Shown here piece by piece: positions 17,422 through 26,311 of a stretch of DNA of 64,000 bases (its first letter is position 1; each line of letters opens with the position of its first letter). This DNA is from Rhodospirillaceae bacterium (GTDB lineage: Bacteria; Pseudomonadota; Alphaproteobacteria; UBA6615). The notes under the pieces were generated by a model that worked only from the letters and a program-made list of their open reading frames with translations, was not told where the DNA came from and searched no databases. The stretch spans positions 426,215 through 490,214 of the forward strand of contig PASR01000008.1 in NCBI GenBank assembly GCA_002713365.1, read 5' to 3'. The position numbers were made by a program, and so were the translations under genes.

Positions 17422-17943
17422 CTAGTAGTTCTTTGTGATGCGGTCTACAGGTAAAACAACTACATGGGTTTCCGGCAAAAAATTCAAGGTGGAGGGGTGG
17501 CTGGGACCTGAGAACATAGCTAAAGTACCAGTTTCAGCCACTGCTCCTGCCGCTGAAGTCACGCTAACCATATCCTGTTCATTGGGTATACCCTTTCTAA
17601 TTTCGAGTAGTGGTTGTTTTTCCCAAGGTGTATTGTCTAAATAGGGATCGGGAGACATAACAACTTGAGCAGGTAAATTTTCTTTCTTTAGATAGTCCGT
17701 AAGGGAATCAGGAATTTCATCTGTGTTTTTTACTCTTTCAACAGTTGCAAACACATCCTCAGCCATTTTTTGAAATAAATTTATTAACTCATTTTTTGGT
17801 AATTCTGTTCGAGAAGGTAGAAGATTCCGCACTGGTTTATTGACTCTTGCATTTAACTCTTTCGCTTCTTCAGAGCATATTGGTCCAGCACGCCCTAATG
17901 ATTTTCTTATATTGTTAATTATATTATTACGTTCATTATTCAT
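17248..17943 (-). pseudogene. lutC: lutC (lactate utilization protein C) interrupted by an in-frame TAG
   Basis: LUD-domain protein of the LutABC L-lactate oxidation complex. The ATG at 17943 overlaps the lutB stop (TAATG). The frame runs 173 codons, including SAAGAVAETGTLAMFSGPSHP and LPETHVVVLPVDRI, then meets TAG at 17422-17424. Read on in the same frame, it continues for 57 more codons to TAA at 17248-17250, encoding the conserved family C-terminus MPRTVNFITGPSRSGDIEQ and LLGAHGPRRLHLILV. With readthrough the protein would be 231 aa, normal for LutC, and its stop would fall 3 bases from the Smr start. TAG is a normal stop elsewhere here (hisF, secB, mnmG). A recent nonsense mutation (perhaps GAG to TAG), a sequence error, or suppression are possible. 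Confidence 0.85.
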
Positions 17944-19358
17944 TAAGAGCGTTCCGACCACTGTTTCTGAAAAGTTTTACCTTCAGGAGCAGGTAAATCT
18001 CTATATTTAGTCCAACCCTTAGCCATGGGTAAGCTAGAAAACCTTCCACGCCGGCGACCAATCCATCCTAAAATACGTATGTGAAAACTAGTTAATCGCT
18101 TATAAAGATTTGGACGAAGCGCAATAAATGACCATAGCTGAATTCCCTTTCTATATGCATTTGGGGTTAAATGGCGTTCAAATTCACGCTCTCGCCAGTG
18201 CCTCATCATTTTGGGCAATGGTATATGAACAGGGCAAACTTCCTCACATCGGCCACAAAAAGTAGACGCATTTGGTAAATGTCCAGCTTCATCAACACCC
18301 AGTAAGCCTGGAGACAAAACAGCTCCCATAGGGCCAGGGTAAACCCAGCCATATGCATGACCACCCACCGATTGGTAAACTGGGCAATGATTCATACAAG
18401 CACCACAACGTATGCATCTCAGCATATCTTGAAACTCTGTTCCCAACATACTAGTTCGGCCGTTATCGAGTAGAATCACATGATATTCTTCCGGGCCATC
18501 CAAGTCTTCGTCCCTTCTTGGGCCTGTTGATATAGTAGTGTAAACACTGAACTCTTGTCCGGTCGCCGATCGTGCCAAAACACGTAACAAGGTAGAGGCA
18601 TCTTCTAGGTTAGGTACAACCTTTTCTATACTTGCTAATACTATGTGCACACGAGGTAATAATTGCGACAAATCTCCGTTACCCTCATTTGTTACAATTA
18701 TGGAAGAACCAGTTTCAGCCACTAAAAAGTTTGCTCCTGTAATTCCAACCTCGGCTTCAAAATATTTTTTTCGTAATACCTTTCTGGCCTCCTCAAGAAG
18801 GGTTGGGGGTTCATCCAATACTCTTTCAGGATCTAGATGGGTATGCGTTTCTCTAAAACTTTCTTCTACCTGAGCCTTCGTTAGGTGCACCGCAGGAGCA
18901 ATGATATGACTAGGTCTTTCGTTCCGGATTTGGATTATATATTCACCAAGATCAGTTTCTACAGCATTTATGCCAGCAGCCTCGAGTGCCTCATTTATAT
19001 CACACTCTTCACCAATCATGGATTTTCCTTTGTTTACAGAAGTGGCCCCTACAGTTTGACAGATATTTAATACTATTTCCTGAGCATCTTTTGCAGTGCT
19101 AGCCCAATGCACATGACCACCACTAGATAAAACCTTTTTCTCATAGGCTTCGAGATAAAAGTCTAGGTTTTCTATCGTATGATTTTTAATATCACGTGCC
19201 TTATCGCGTAACTCCTCAAACTCTGGGAGGTTATCTATGGACTTTTGCCTTCCGCCTGTAAAATGACCCTTACTCTTAGTGAGTGCTTGACGCAGATCTT
19301 CGTCTGCGAGTTGGCGCACCGCATTTTCTTTAAATTGGCTCGGGATAGATTCTGTCAT
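17943..19358 (-). CDS. lutB: Lactate utilization iron-sulfur protein LutB
   Basis: Iron-sulfur subunit of the LutABC (YkgEFG) complex oxidising L-lactate to pyruvate. Seen: N-terminal LUD domain (GGHVHWASTAKDAQEI, GITGANFLVAETGSS about residues 80-260), then two ferredoxin-type clusters CIRCGACMNHCPVY and CGRCEEVCPVHIP, and a basic C-terminal segment. 471 aa, a full-length LutB. It shares one base with the lutC start and lies 8 bases after lutA, so lutABC is one transcript. Confidence 0.94.
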   Translation of the reverse strand: MTESIPSQFKENAVRQLADEDLRQALTKSKGHFTGGRQKSIDNLPEFEELRDKARDIKNHTIENLDFYLEAYEKKVLSSGGHVHWASTAKDAQEIVLNICQTVGATSVNKGKSMIGEECDINEALEAAGINAVETDLGEYIIQIRNERPSHIIAPAVHLTKAQVEESFRETHTHLDPERVLDEPPTLLEEARKVLRKKYFEAEVGITGANFLVAETGSSIIVTNEGNGDLSQLLPRVHIVLASIEKVVPNLEDASTLLRVLARSATGQEFSVYTTISTGPRRDEDLDGPEEYHVILLDNGRTSMLGTEFQDMLRCIRCGACMNHCPVYQSVGGHAYGWVYPGPMGAVLSPGLLGVDEAGHLPNASTFCGRCEEVCPVHIPLPKMMRHWREREFERHLTPNAYRKGIQLWSFIALRPNLYKRLTSFHIRILGWIGRRRGRFSSLPMAKGWTKYRDLPAPEGKTFQKQWSERS

Positions 19359-19366
19359 AAGCTATT

Positions 19367-20131
19367 CTAATCCTTACTTGGTACACCAATGGCTGGTTTA
19401 TCCGCCATACCCGCCAAAACTTCTGCTACATGCCTAACATTTAATTCAACCCCGTCTCGTTGGAGTTTACCAGCCATATTTAGTAAGCAACCTAAATCAC
19501 CTGCCAATAAAGTATCAGCTCCTGTCGCTATAACTTGTTCCGCCTTAGTTTCAACCATACGATTAGAAATATCAGCATATTTGACACAAAACGTGCCTCC
19601 AAAACCACAACAAACATTAGCATCATCAAGTTCACGTAAATGTAAACCATCTATAGAAGATAGAAGGCGTCGCGGTTGATCATGGATTGATAATTCTCTT
19701 AGACCTGAACATGCATCGTGATAGGTAACTGTTCCTTGAAATTCAGAATCTACTGAATCTACCCCCATAATATCTGTTAAAAAGGAAATTAGTTCATAAG
19801 TTTTTTTACTAAGTCTATTAGCACGATCAAGCCAATTAGAATCTTGAGAAAAAAGTGCTGGATAATGCTTGCTAATCATTCCGGCACATGAGCCTGATGG
19901 CACTATGATGTAGTCATAGTCCTCAAACTCTACTATAACCTGTTTTGCAATAGAAATAGTATCAGCTCTATCACCGGTATTGTAAGCGGGTTGTCCACAA
20001 CAGGTTTGTTGCCGAGGCACTACCACTTCGCAGCCAGCTTCTTCTAGTAATTTAATACTAGCAAAACCTACCGTGGGCCTAAATAAATCAACCAAACAAG
20101 TAATAAATAATGCAACCCTATTATTTTTCAT
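19367..20131 (-). CDS. lutA: Lactate utilization protein LutA (CCG-domain)
   Basis: Cysteine-rich CCG-domain protein similar to the heterodisulfide-reductase/GlpC C-terminal module; first gene of lutABC. Seen: two CCG motifs, QQTCCGQPAYN near residue 43 and NVCCGFGGTFCVKY near residue 173, each preceded by a further cysteine (FITCLVDLF, YHDACSGLREL), the expected ligand pattern for the two-domain fold. 254 aa, usual length. No lactate permease or GntR-type regulator was seen beside it. Confidence 0.93.
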   Translation of the reverse strand: MKNNRVALFITCLVDLFRPTVGFASIKLLEEAGCEVVVPRQQTCCGQPAYNTGDRADTISIAKQVIVEFEDYDYIIVPSGSCAGMISKHYPALFSQDSNWLDRANRLSKKTYELISFLTDIMGVDSVDSEFQGTVTYHDACSGLRELSIHDQPRRLLSSIDGLHLRELDDANVCCGFGGTFCVKYADISNRMVETKAEQVIATGADTLLAGDLGCLLNMAGKLQRDGVELNVRHVAEVLAGMADKPAIGVPSKD

Positions 20132-20208
20132 TTTATAACTCTATCAAAACATGGTGTTAACTATGAAGCACTTTTAGCAGGGTTTAAAAATTATTTGCTA
20201 AAAAACGT

Positions 20209-21435
20209 CTAATTAGAAATCCTAATATTAGCTGGTATGAGAACAAAATACACTCCAGAACTTTTCATCTTCCCTGCTAATTGAAGGGCTCGGTATCCTG
20301 TTCCCCAAAATATATCGCCTCGAACTGGACCCCGAATAGCATTTCCAACATCTTGAGCTAAAACTAAATGCTGAAAACGTTTATTTTTTTTCCCTGGATA
20401 TTTTGTGTCTACCCATAAAGGAACGTGCATTGGTATGAATTTTCTATCTACAGCTATTGAATGTTTAGGGATTAGTGGCACCCCCGCGAACCCTCGCGGA
20501 CCAATTTCGTCTGTTTTTTTAAAAAAAATATATCGAGGATTTAAATCTAATAAGCTCCTCCCTAAATCCTTTTGTCGCTCCATCCATTTTCTAATACCTT
20601 TCCAACTAGCTTTTCCAGATATAATCTGATTTCTATTAATAAGTATTTGGCCTACAGAAACATAATCATGTCCATTATGACCAGCGAACCCAATTCTTTG
20701 TCTTTTTCCATCTGTGAGCTGTATAACCCCTGAACCCTGTACTTGCATAATGTAAACGCCTAATAAATCATCCGCCCAATAGAGAATGGGCAGGGTAGAA
20801 CTATCCATTTTACGTATTTCAGAACGAGTATAATAGGGAACTAAACGCCTATTTTTAAGCCTTCCAACAATATTAGTATCAGGGAGCTTGGGATCAAAAT
20901 CCTGAAGGTTTATTGAAATATGATCACGGGGTATTCCATATATAGGAAAACGGTATTGATTATTAGGAAATTCTGATGCCTTAACTATCGGTTCAAAATA
21001 GCCCGTAAAAAGACCTTGATTATTATCTCCATTAAATATGGCGTAGGGAAAGAAATTAGACTCAACAAATTCTCTTACTGTCTCGCTTTCCTTGGGAAGG
21101 TCTTTAATTTTTGTGCAAACATGAAACCATTCGCCTGCTTTTCCAACCATTAAGTTTACACTAAGCGTTTTTTCCGGTTCCATTTGTAAAATACGATCAC
21201 AAGAATACTTCCAGGCCTCTAGAGATTTTTCCTGACTCCCTAAACTCCACCCGGGTAATTTTTCAAAACCGACCTGCATCATACTAATATTAGTCTCCTT
21301 ATCAGGAAAATTAGTTTGAGCACATGCAGAAAAAAACCACATCATCATTAAAAGACCCCATCTCTGGTTATGGATAGTCTTATTTTTTAATTTATTGAAA
21401 AATATATATGGTCTGATCCGGCAACAGAACTTCAA
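20209..21435 (-). CDS. mltA: Membrane-bound lytic murein transglycosylase A (MltA), lipoprotein
   Basis: Lytic transglycosylase cleaving peptidoglycan glycan strands to 1,6-anhydro products, outer-membrane anchored. Seen: hydrophobic LLMMMWFFSAC lipobox, MltA domain with LFTGYFEPIVKAS and YRFPIYGIP, then the 3D domain LAQDVGNAIRGPVRGDIFWGTG with the catalytic-type aspartates. No ATG precedes the signal segment. A TTG at 21435 overlaps the upstream Tim44-gene stop (TTGA); a TTG at 21465 is an alternative. The start is uncertain, the gene is not. Confidence 0.92.
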   Translation of the reverse strand: MKFCCRIRPYIFFNKLKNKTIHNQRWGLLMMMWFFSACAQTNFPDKETNISMMQVGFEKLPGWSLGSQEKSLEAWKYSCDRILQMEPEKTLSVNLMVGKAGEWFHVCTKIKDLPKESETVREFVESNFFPYAIFNGDNNQGLFTGYFEPIVKASEFPNNQYRFPIYGIPRDHISINLQDFDPKLPDTNIVGRLKNRRLVPYYTRSEIRKMDSSTLPILYWADDLLGVYIMQVQGSGVIQLTDGKRQRIGFAGHNGHDYVSVGQILINRNQIISGKASWKGIRKWMERQKDLGRSLLDLNPRYIFFKKTDEIGPRGFAGVPLIPKHSIAVDRKFIPMHVPLWVDTKYPGKKNKRFQHLVLAQDVGNAIRGPVRGDIFWGTGYRALQLAGKMKSSGVYFVLIPANIRISN

Positions 21436-22106
21436 TTTGGGGCTTCTGTCGCTACAAGCGTCCAATTTGGGTTTCTTGACCTTGTATTTCTAGCAAAGGT
21501 CCAAATATCTGTAACAGTAGTAACACGAACCGGGTCCCCATCAACAACCTCTCCAGCCAAGTCCTTAGTTACCTCTATTTGTTCAGTTACAAATTTATTA
21601 GTAACAAATGCTACAGAACCATCCATTGAGGCTTCTATAATTTCGCTTGACTGAATTCCAACCAAAGTCATTTCAATTACTTGACCATTATCAGCACGCG
21701 CAGAAATCGCACCAGAAAATTTATCATAAACTTCATCACTTAAAAGTGGTCGAAGCGATTCACTATCCCCATTAGCATAAGAAGTTATTATGATTTCAAA
21801 AGCAGCTCGACTTCCCTCAACAAAAGCACTTGAATTAAAGGAACTATCCGCTTTTCTGATTTTACGAAGGTTTTCCCCAAACTCTCCCTGAGACTGATCT
21901 ATAAAGGGATCTTCAGATTGGCGATCGGGAAGCGCAACAACATTTTGTCCATTTGCATTTTCTTCACTCACTTGGGGTTTATCTTCACTATTCTCACCCG
22001 AACCAAAGGGTGAACGATCATTACCCATTCTTCGGCCAAGAACATTTCTAAGACGAAATACAAGAAAGGCTGCTATTGCAGCAAATAATAGTAGATCAAG
22101 TGACAC
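21432..22106 (-). CDS. Tim44-like (TimA-type) membrane-anchored protein
   Basis: Alphaproteobacterial homologue of the mitochondrial import motor subunit Tim44. Seen: one N-terminal membrane helix (LDLLLFAAIAAFLVFRLRNVL), an acidic, low-complexity linker to about residue 80, then a Tim44-like domain with AFEIIITSYANGDSESLRPLLSDEVYDKFSGAI and later VTDIWTFARNTRSRNPNWTLV. 224 aa. Overlaps mltA by 4 bases, a conserved pairing. Precise bacterial function is unsettled. Confidence 0.92.
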   Translation of the reverse strand: MSLDLLLFAAIAAFLVFRLRNVLGRRMGNDRSPFGSGENSEDKPQVSEENANGQNVVALPDRQSEDPFIDQSQGEFGENLRKIRKADSSFNSSAFVEGSRAAFEIIITSYANGDSESLRPLLSDEVYDKFSGAISARADNGQVIEMTLVGIQSSEIIEASMDGSVAFVTNKFVTEQIEVTKDLAGEVVDGDPVRVTTVTDIWTFARNTRSRNPNWTLVATEAPN

Positions 22107-22347
22107 TGTATTTCCTATATAACCGCTCTAAAGGAGCTATTTCAAAGATTAAACACTTATTTTTTTTAAAACTTTATATTGTTTACATGATCTAAGCTAT
22201 TTTAGCGCCCACCCACAACTAAAAAAATGAATTATTTTATATAATCGCACTAAATAGGGCTAATCTTTGAATTATAAAAAAAATAAACGCTGTAATTTTA
22301 AATTTAATTAATACATTACATAAGCATAATGGGATGAAAGAACAAGA
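22107..22347. other. Divergent intergenic region between the Tim44-like gene and fxsA
   Basis: 241 AT-rich bases with several A/T homopolymer runs, presumably holding both promoters. No clear -35/-10 pair, operator or RNA structure was identified. Confidence 0.4.
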
Positions 22348-22824
22348 ATGAGTATATGGATTCTAGCAATTTTCATTGGTGTACCACTGATGGAAATAAT
22401 GCTTTTTATAAAAATCGGAGCATACATTGGTCTATGGTATACTCTAGCAATAGTTGTTATAACAGCTATTATAGGAACTGCGCTAATACGTAGGCAAGGA
22501 CTGCAGACTCTAAATAGAGCACAACATGAAATGCAGTCCCAAAGATTGCCTGTTCAAGAGCTTTTCGAGGGAATATGTCTGATAATTTCTGGTGTGTTGC
22601 TTTTAACCCCTGGATTTCTAACTGACTTATTCGGCTTTATGTTGCTAGTTCCACCTTTACGCAGGGTTTTAGGCCACTATTTATGGAAAACAATACAAAA
22701 TTCTGGAACCACGAGGTTCGTAATGCCGGGTCAGGCAAACCATTATAGTAGAAATGATGATGGGCCTATAATTGATGCTGAAGCCAAAAATATATCAGAA
22801 GAAGATGAAAAAGGAAAAGAGTAG
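22348..22824 (+). CDS. fxsA: FxsA-family membrane protein
   Basis: Cytoplasmic-membrane protein of the FxsA family, known in E. coli for relieving phage T7 exclusion by the F plasmid when overexpressed; normal role unclear. Seen: hydrophobic helices IWILAIFIGVPLMEIMLFI and LWYTLAIVVITAIIGTALIRRQGL, then FEGICLIISGVLLLTPGFLTDLFGFMLLVPPLR, the family signature. A polar tail follows. 158 aa. It neighbours secB and the Tim44-like gene as in other alphaproteobacteria. Confidence 0.92.
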   Translation: MSIWILAIFIGVPLMEIMLFIKIGAYIGLWYTLAIVVITAIIGTALIRRQGLQTLNRAQHEMQSQRLPVQELFEGICLIISGVLLLTPGFLTDLFGFMLLVPPLRRVLGHYLWKTIQNSGTTRFVMPGQANHYSRNDDGPIIDAEAKNISEEDEKGKE

Positions 22825-22958
22825 GGTGAAGAATAAAGAATAAATAAGGGCGTGATAAAATTATATAAAAATAAATTGGTTATTCACATTAATTCTGAGT
22901 GATGGCCTAATCGTGCAATACCATCCATAGACCGCTATAATATATTAGGAGTTTCTCT

Positions 22959-23498
22959 ATGTCTGAAGATAATGAACAACCACAAAACATGAACGAAGAA
23001 GCACAAACTGGGCAGCCATCACTAGTTGTTAACGCACAATATGTGAAAGATTTGTCCTTTGAAAACCCAAATGCCCCAAAGAGTCTTATGCAACAAAGTG
23101 GAGAACCCAATGTAGAGGTTGGCGTGGACACCTCCGCAGTTAAACTGGAAGGTTCCACCTTCGAAGTAACATTAACCATTAGGGCAGAGGGTAAGTCAGG
23201 TGAAGAAACACTATTTATGGTAGAAACTTCTTACGGTGGAGTCTTTACACTTGGAGAAACGCCAGAGGAATATATTGCTCTTATGCTATACGTTGAAGCA
23301 CCACGCTTGCTCTTTCCATTTGCACGTGCGGTGGTAGCTGAGTGTGTTCGTGAGGGAGGCTTTCCGCCCTTACTTATTCATCCTGTAGATTTTATGGCTC
23401 TATTTCAAGAACGCGCCAAACAAGCACAAGAAGAAGCCAAAAAAGCCGAGAGCCCAGCTAATGGATCTAGTGAAAATAAATTCGAATTTGAGCTTTAG
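22959..23498 (+). CDS. secB: Protein-export chaperone SecB
   Basis: Tetrameric cytosolic chaperone that keeps preproteins unfolded and hands them to SecA. Seen: VNAQYVKDLSFENPNAPKSL, VTLTIRAEG, GGVFTLG and CPPLLFPFAR-like APRLLFPFARAVVAECVREGGFPPLLIHPVDF. Acidic N-terminal tail and Ala/Lys-rich C-terminal tail; 179 aa. AGGAG (22949-22953) precedes the ATG. The stop is TAG. It is convergent with dnaQ, 13 bases apart, with no terminator hairpin. Confidence 0.96.
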   Translation: MSEDNEQPQNMNEEAQTGQPSLVVNAQYVKDLSFENPNAPKSLMQQSGEPNVEVGVDTSAVKLEGSTFEVTLTIRAEGKSGEETLFMVETSYGGVFTLGETPEEYIALMLYVEAPRLLFPFARAVVAECVREGGFPPLLIHPVDFMALFQERAKQAQEEAKKAESPANGSSENKFEFEL

Positions 23499-23511
23499 AT
23501 ACTCTACATTA

Positions 23512-24192
23512 TTATTCGGTTCGCCAAATAGGGTCTTTTATCTGATCGAGAAGAGCCTCATGATCATCTAACTCTTCAGCCGACGCCAAATGTGATCGAA
23601 CTAATCGCACTGGAAGATCATCCTGTGATAACTGCTTTTGTTCTAGTTGAGAAAGATCTGAATTCAAATCTAAACCACGTTGACGCCCCCCCATTAAATA
23701 TAAATAAACCTCAGCTAAAAGCTCTGCATCCAGCAATGCGCCGTGTTTGTCACGCCTAGATAGGTCAATTTCAAATCTTCGGCAGAGTGCGTCAAGGCTG
23801 ACTTGAGCTCCTGGATATCGTCTACGAGCTATTTTTACAGTATCCACAGACCTAGAACGTTCTATTGGTTCTTTTTCTAATAATAACAACTCTGAATCAA
23901 TAAAACGTAGATCAAATTCTGCATTGTGTATCACCAATGGTGCATCAGCAATAAACTCAAGAAACTCGTCCACGATGTTTTTAAATTTTGGTTTATCTAA
24001 TAAAAACTCAGTGCTTAAACCGTGAATAGCAAACGCTTCTTCAGGCATATCTCTCTCGGGATTAACATAAGTATGAAAAAAATTTCCTGTAGGAACTTGG
24101 TTAAGAAGCTCAATGCAACCAATCTCAACTATGCGGTCACCCGATGATGCATTCAGACCTGTAGTTTCTGTATCTAGTATTATCTCTCTCAT
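23512..24192 (-). CDS. dnaQ: DNA polymerase III epsilon subunit (3'-5' proofreading exonuclease)
   Basis: DEDDh exonuclease that proofreads for the replicative polymerase. Seen: Exo I LDTETTGLNASSGDRIVEIG (D7, E9), Exo II VIHNAEFDLRFID, Exo III KHGALLDAELLAEVY with the catalytic histidine and aspartate. 226 aa, typical. It is 27 bases after coaE in the run of genes reading away from the predicted origin. Confidence 0.96.
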   Translation of the reverse strand: MREIILDTETTGLNASSGDRIVEIGCIELLNQVPTGNFFHTYVNPERDMPEEAFAIHGLSTEFLLDKPKFKNIVDEFLEFIADAPLVIHNAEFDLRFIDSELLLLEKEPIERSRSVDTVKIARRRYPGAQVSLDALCRRFEIDLSRRDKHGALLDAELLAEVYLYLMGGRQRGLDLNSDLSQLEQKQLSQDDLPVRLVRSHLASAEELDDHEALLDQIKDPIWRTE

Positions 24193-24219
24193 TTTGCATT
24201 TCTTTCACAAATTGCAATT

Positions 24220-24807
24220 CTATCTTCGAAGTAGATTTACCAATCTGCTTAGCGCTCTAAAAGTATAAGCCTTTCCTATCCCTGTCTCCACTATGAAATC
24301 CGCTCGTCTTCTTTTATCAAAATCTGACATTTGGCTTTTCATAATACCTTCTAGTTTTTTAATATTCATACCAGGCCGCATTAGTACCCTACGAAGTTGC
24401 AAGAATTTAGGCGCTGTAACCACGACTACAGAGTCCACCCTTGAATCAGCGCCCGTTTCATAAAGCAACGGAATATCAAGTACAACTAATCGGGTGCCAA
24501 TTCGACATTGATTTCTAACGAATTTTTTCGACATCTCACGTACCTGTGGGTGGATAATATTTTCTAGATCTTTACGAGCCTTAATATCATTAAAAACTAT
24601 AGCCCCTAAAACCTGACGGTCTATAGAAAATCCATCAAAAGACTCTGGAAACCTATCGGCAACTTTATTCAACACTAATGTATCTTTAGAAAGCAAATAG
24701 TGTACTGATGAATCTGCATCATGGACGGGAACACCTAATAGTTTAAACATATTTGCGGCTGTGGATTTTCCCATTCCTATCGATCCGGTAAGGCCTAAGA
24801 CAAACAA
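24220..24807 (-). CDS. coaE: Dephospho-CoA kinase
   Basis: Final step of coenzyme A synthesis: phosphorylates dephospho-CoA at the 3'-hydroxyl. Seen: P-loop GLTGSIGMGKSTAANMF, VHDADSSVHYLL, HPQVRE, LVVLDIPLLYETG, and the RRADFIVETG segment. 195 aa, standard. 11 bases separate it from aroE. Confidence 0.96.
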   Translation of the reverse strand: MFVLGLTGSIGMGKSTAANMFKLLGVPVHDADSSVHYLLSKDTLVLNKVADRFPESFDGFSIDRQVLGAIVFNDIKARKDLENIIHPQVREMSKKFVRNQCRIGTRLVVLDIPLLYETGADSRVDSVVVVTAPKFLQLRRVLMRPGMNIKKLEGIMKSQMSDFDKRRRADFIVETGIGKAYTFRALSRLVNLLRR

Positions 24808-24818
24808 AATATTCTCCG

Positions 24819-25688
24819 TTATTTAGAAAGTGTAGCCAGCACCACTTGACGAAGCTGAGAACTAACAGAGGGATCAGTGCCAAACCAAGAACAAAAACCG
24901 GGGCGAGCCTGATGAAGCAACATGCCTAAACCATCCACCACTTTATTGCCACGCTGCTGGGCATTAATTAAAAGATCAGTTTCTAGTGGAGAATAAACTA
25001 TATCATGGACAGTAGAATTAATTGGCAGTTCCGTTAAATCAATGTGCAGGGGAGATTTGCCAGTCATACCTAGTGATGTAGTATTAACTAGAAGACCAGC
25101 ATCTGATAGTGCGTCAGATCGGTTATCCCAACTATATACATCAGATAAGTTCGACATTCCCTCTACTTGTTCAATTAACCCAAAAGCACGATCAGAGTTA
25201 CGATTTACTAGCCGTATTTCTTTAACTCCAATATCTATTAAGGCAACACAAACAGCACGAGCAGCGCCTCCTGCCCCCAAAACAACTGCAGGTTTACCGG
25301 ACCAACCGCATTCCACCTCTTCAGGTACGATATCTTTTAGATTTTCTGTAAAGCCCATTGCATCAGTGTTAGAACCAACTAATACGCCAGAATCTTCTAC
25401 AAGAATTGTATTAATAGCCCCTATCCTTTTAGCCATACTGTCAATCCTATCAACATAACCCAAAGCTAATTCTTTATGTGGAACTGTTAAATTAACTCCT
25501 CTGAAAATATTTTTCCGCAGATCAGTAAGTGCTTTTTCTAAGTCTTCTGGATGAACTGGAATAGCTTCATATGACCCATTAATATTATATTTAGAAAGCC
25601 AGTAACTATGTAAAACAGGAGATAATGAATGTGAAACTGGCCACCCCATAACTCCGGCTTTAAGCTTTTTTATATGGTTATCCTTCAT
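24819..25688 (-). CDS. aroE: Shikimate dehydrogenase (NADP+)
   Basis: Fourth step of the shikimate pathway: reduces 3-dehydroshikimate to shikimate. Seen: GWPVSHSLSPVLHSYWL substrate site, NLTVPHKE with the catalytic lysine, NTDAMGF, dinucleotide loop VLGAGGAARAV, and LVNTTSLGM. 289 aa. It overlaps maf by 4 bases (ATGA). Confidence 0.97.
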   Translation of the reverse strand: MKDNHIKKLKAGVMGWPVSHSLSPVLHSYWLSKYNINGSYEAIPVHPEDLEKALTDLRKNIFRGVNLTVPHKELALGYVDRIDSMAKRIGAINTILVEDSGVLVGSNTDAMGFTENLKDIVPEEVECGWSGKPAVVLGAGGAARAVCVALIDIGVKEIRLVNRNSDRAFGLIEQVEGMSNLSDVYSWDNRSDALSDAGLLVNTTSLGMTGKSPLHIDLTELPINSTVHDIVYSPLETDLLINAQQRGNKVVDGLGMLLHQARPGFCSWFGTDPSVSSQLRQVVLATLSK

Positions 25689-26305
25689 GCTGAAATTACA
25701 CCGTGATTTCTTAATTCCTTAAGTAATGGCAATAACGGAAGACCAAGTATAGAGAAAAAATCTCCCTCTATAGAACTGAAAAGCTGAGCTCCCAATCCCT
25801 CTATCCTATATGCTCCTAATGTTTCGCAAACCTGTTCTTTAATTTCATTGATATACCAATCTATATATGATTCACTTAATAACCGCATTTCCATATTGGC
25901 TTTATCAGTGAATTGCCACAAAATATTTCCATTTAAAAAAATACAAGTACTTACCAAAAGTGTATGATTCCTGCCACTTAGCTTATTAAGGTGCTCTTTT
26001 GCGTCCTGTATGTTTATTGGTTTGTTAAGCATTTCATCGTCATAGTACAATACTTGATCAGCACCAATCACTAATGAATTACTATGTAAGTAAGAAATTT
26101 TTTGAGCTTTCATTTCAGCTAGTGTCTTAGCAACGGTTGCTGGATCAGAATCAGTTTCTATCAATTTTACTTTTACTCGGGCTTCGTCAATATTAGCTGG
26201 AATAATCTCGTGTGAAATACCAACAGCGCTGAGAATGCGAGACCTGGACTTACTGGCAGAAGCAAGTATCAGATGAGGGGATTTTATTATGGGAGTAGCA
26301 TTCAT
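25685..26305 (-). CDS. maf: Maf-like nucleoside triphosphate pyrophosphatase
   Basis: House-cleaning pyrophosphatase of the Maf family, acting on dTTP/UTP or m7GTP-type nucleotides depending on subgroup. Seen: LILASASKSRSRILSAVG, the VIGADQVLYYDDEML catalytic region, and HLNKLSGRNHTLLVSTCIF. 206 aa. The gene pair maf-aroE beside coaE and dnaQ is conserved in alphaproteobacteria. Subfamily specificity is not assigned. Confidence 0.94.
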   Translation of the reverse strand: MNATPIIKSPHLILASASKSRSRILSAVGISHEIIPANIDEARVKVKLIETDSDPATVAKTLAEMKAQKISYLHSNSLVIGADQVLYYDDEMLNKPINIQDAKEHLNKLSGRNHTLLVSTCIFLNGNILWQFTDKANMEMRLLSESYIDWYINEIKEQVCETLGAYRIEGLGAQLFSSIEGDFFSILGLPLLPLLKELRNHGVISA

Positions 26306-26311
26306 AAATTA

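Noticed and set aside
25042..25458. Plus-strand 138-codon frame antisense to aroE
   Set aside because: Shadow frame of aroE, Ser/Thr/Pro-rich without domain features.
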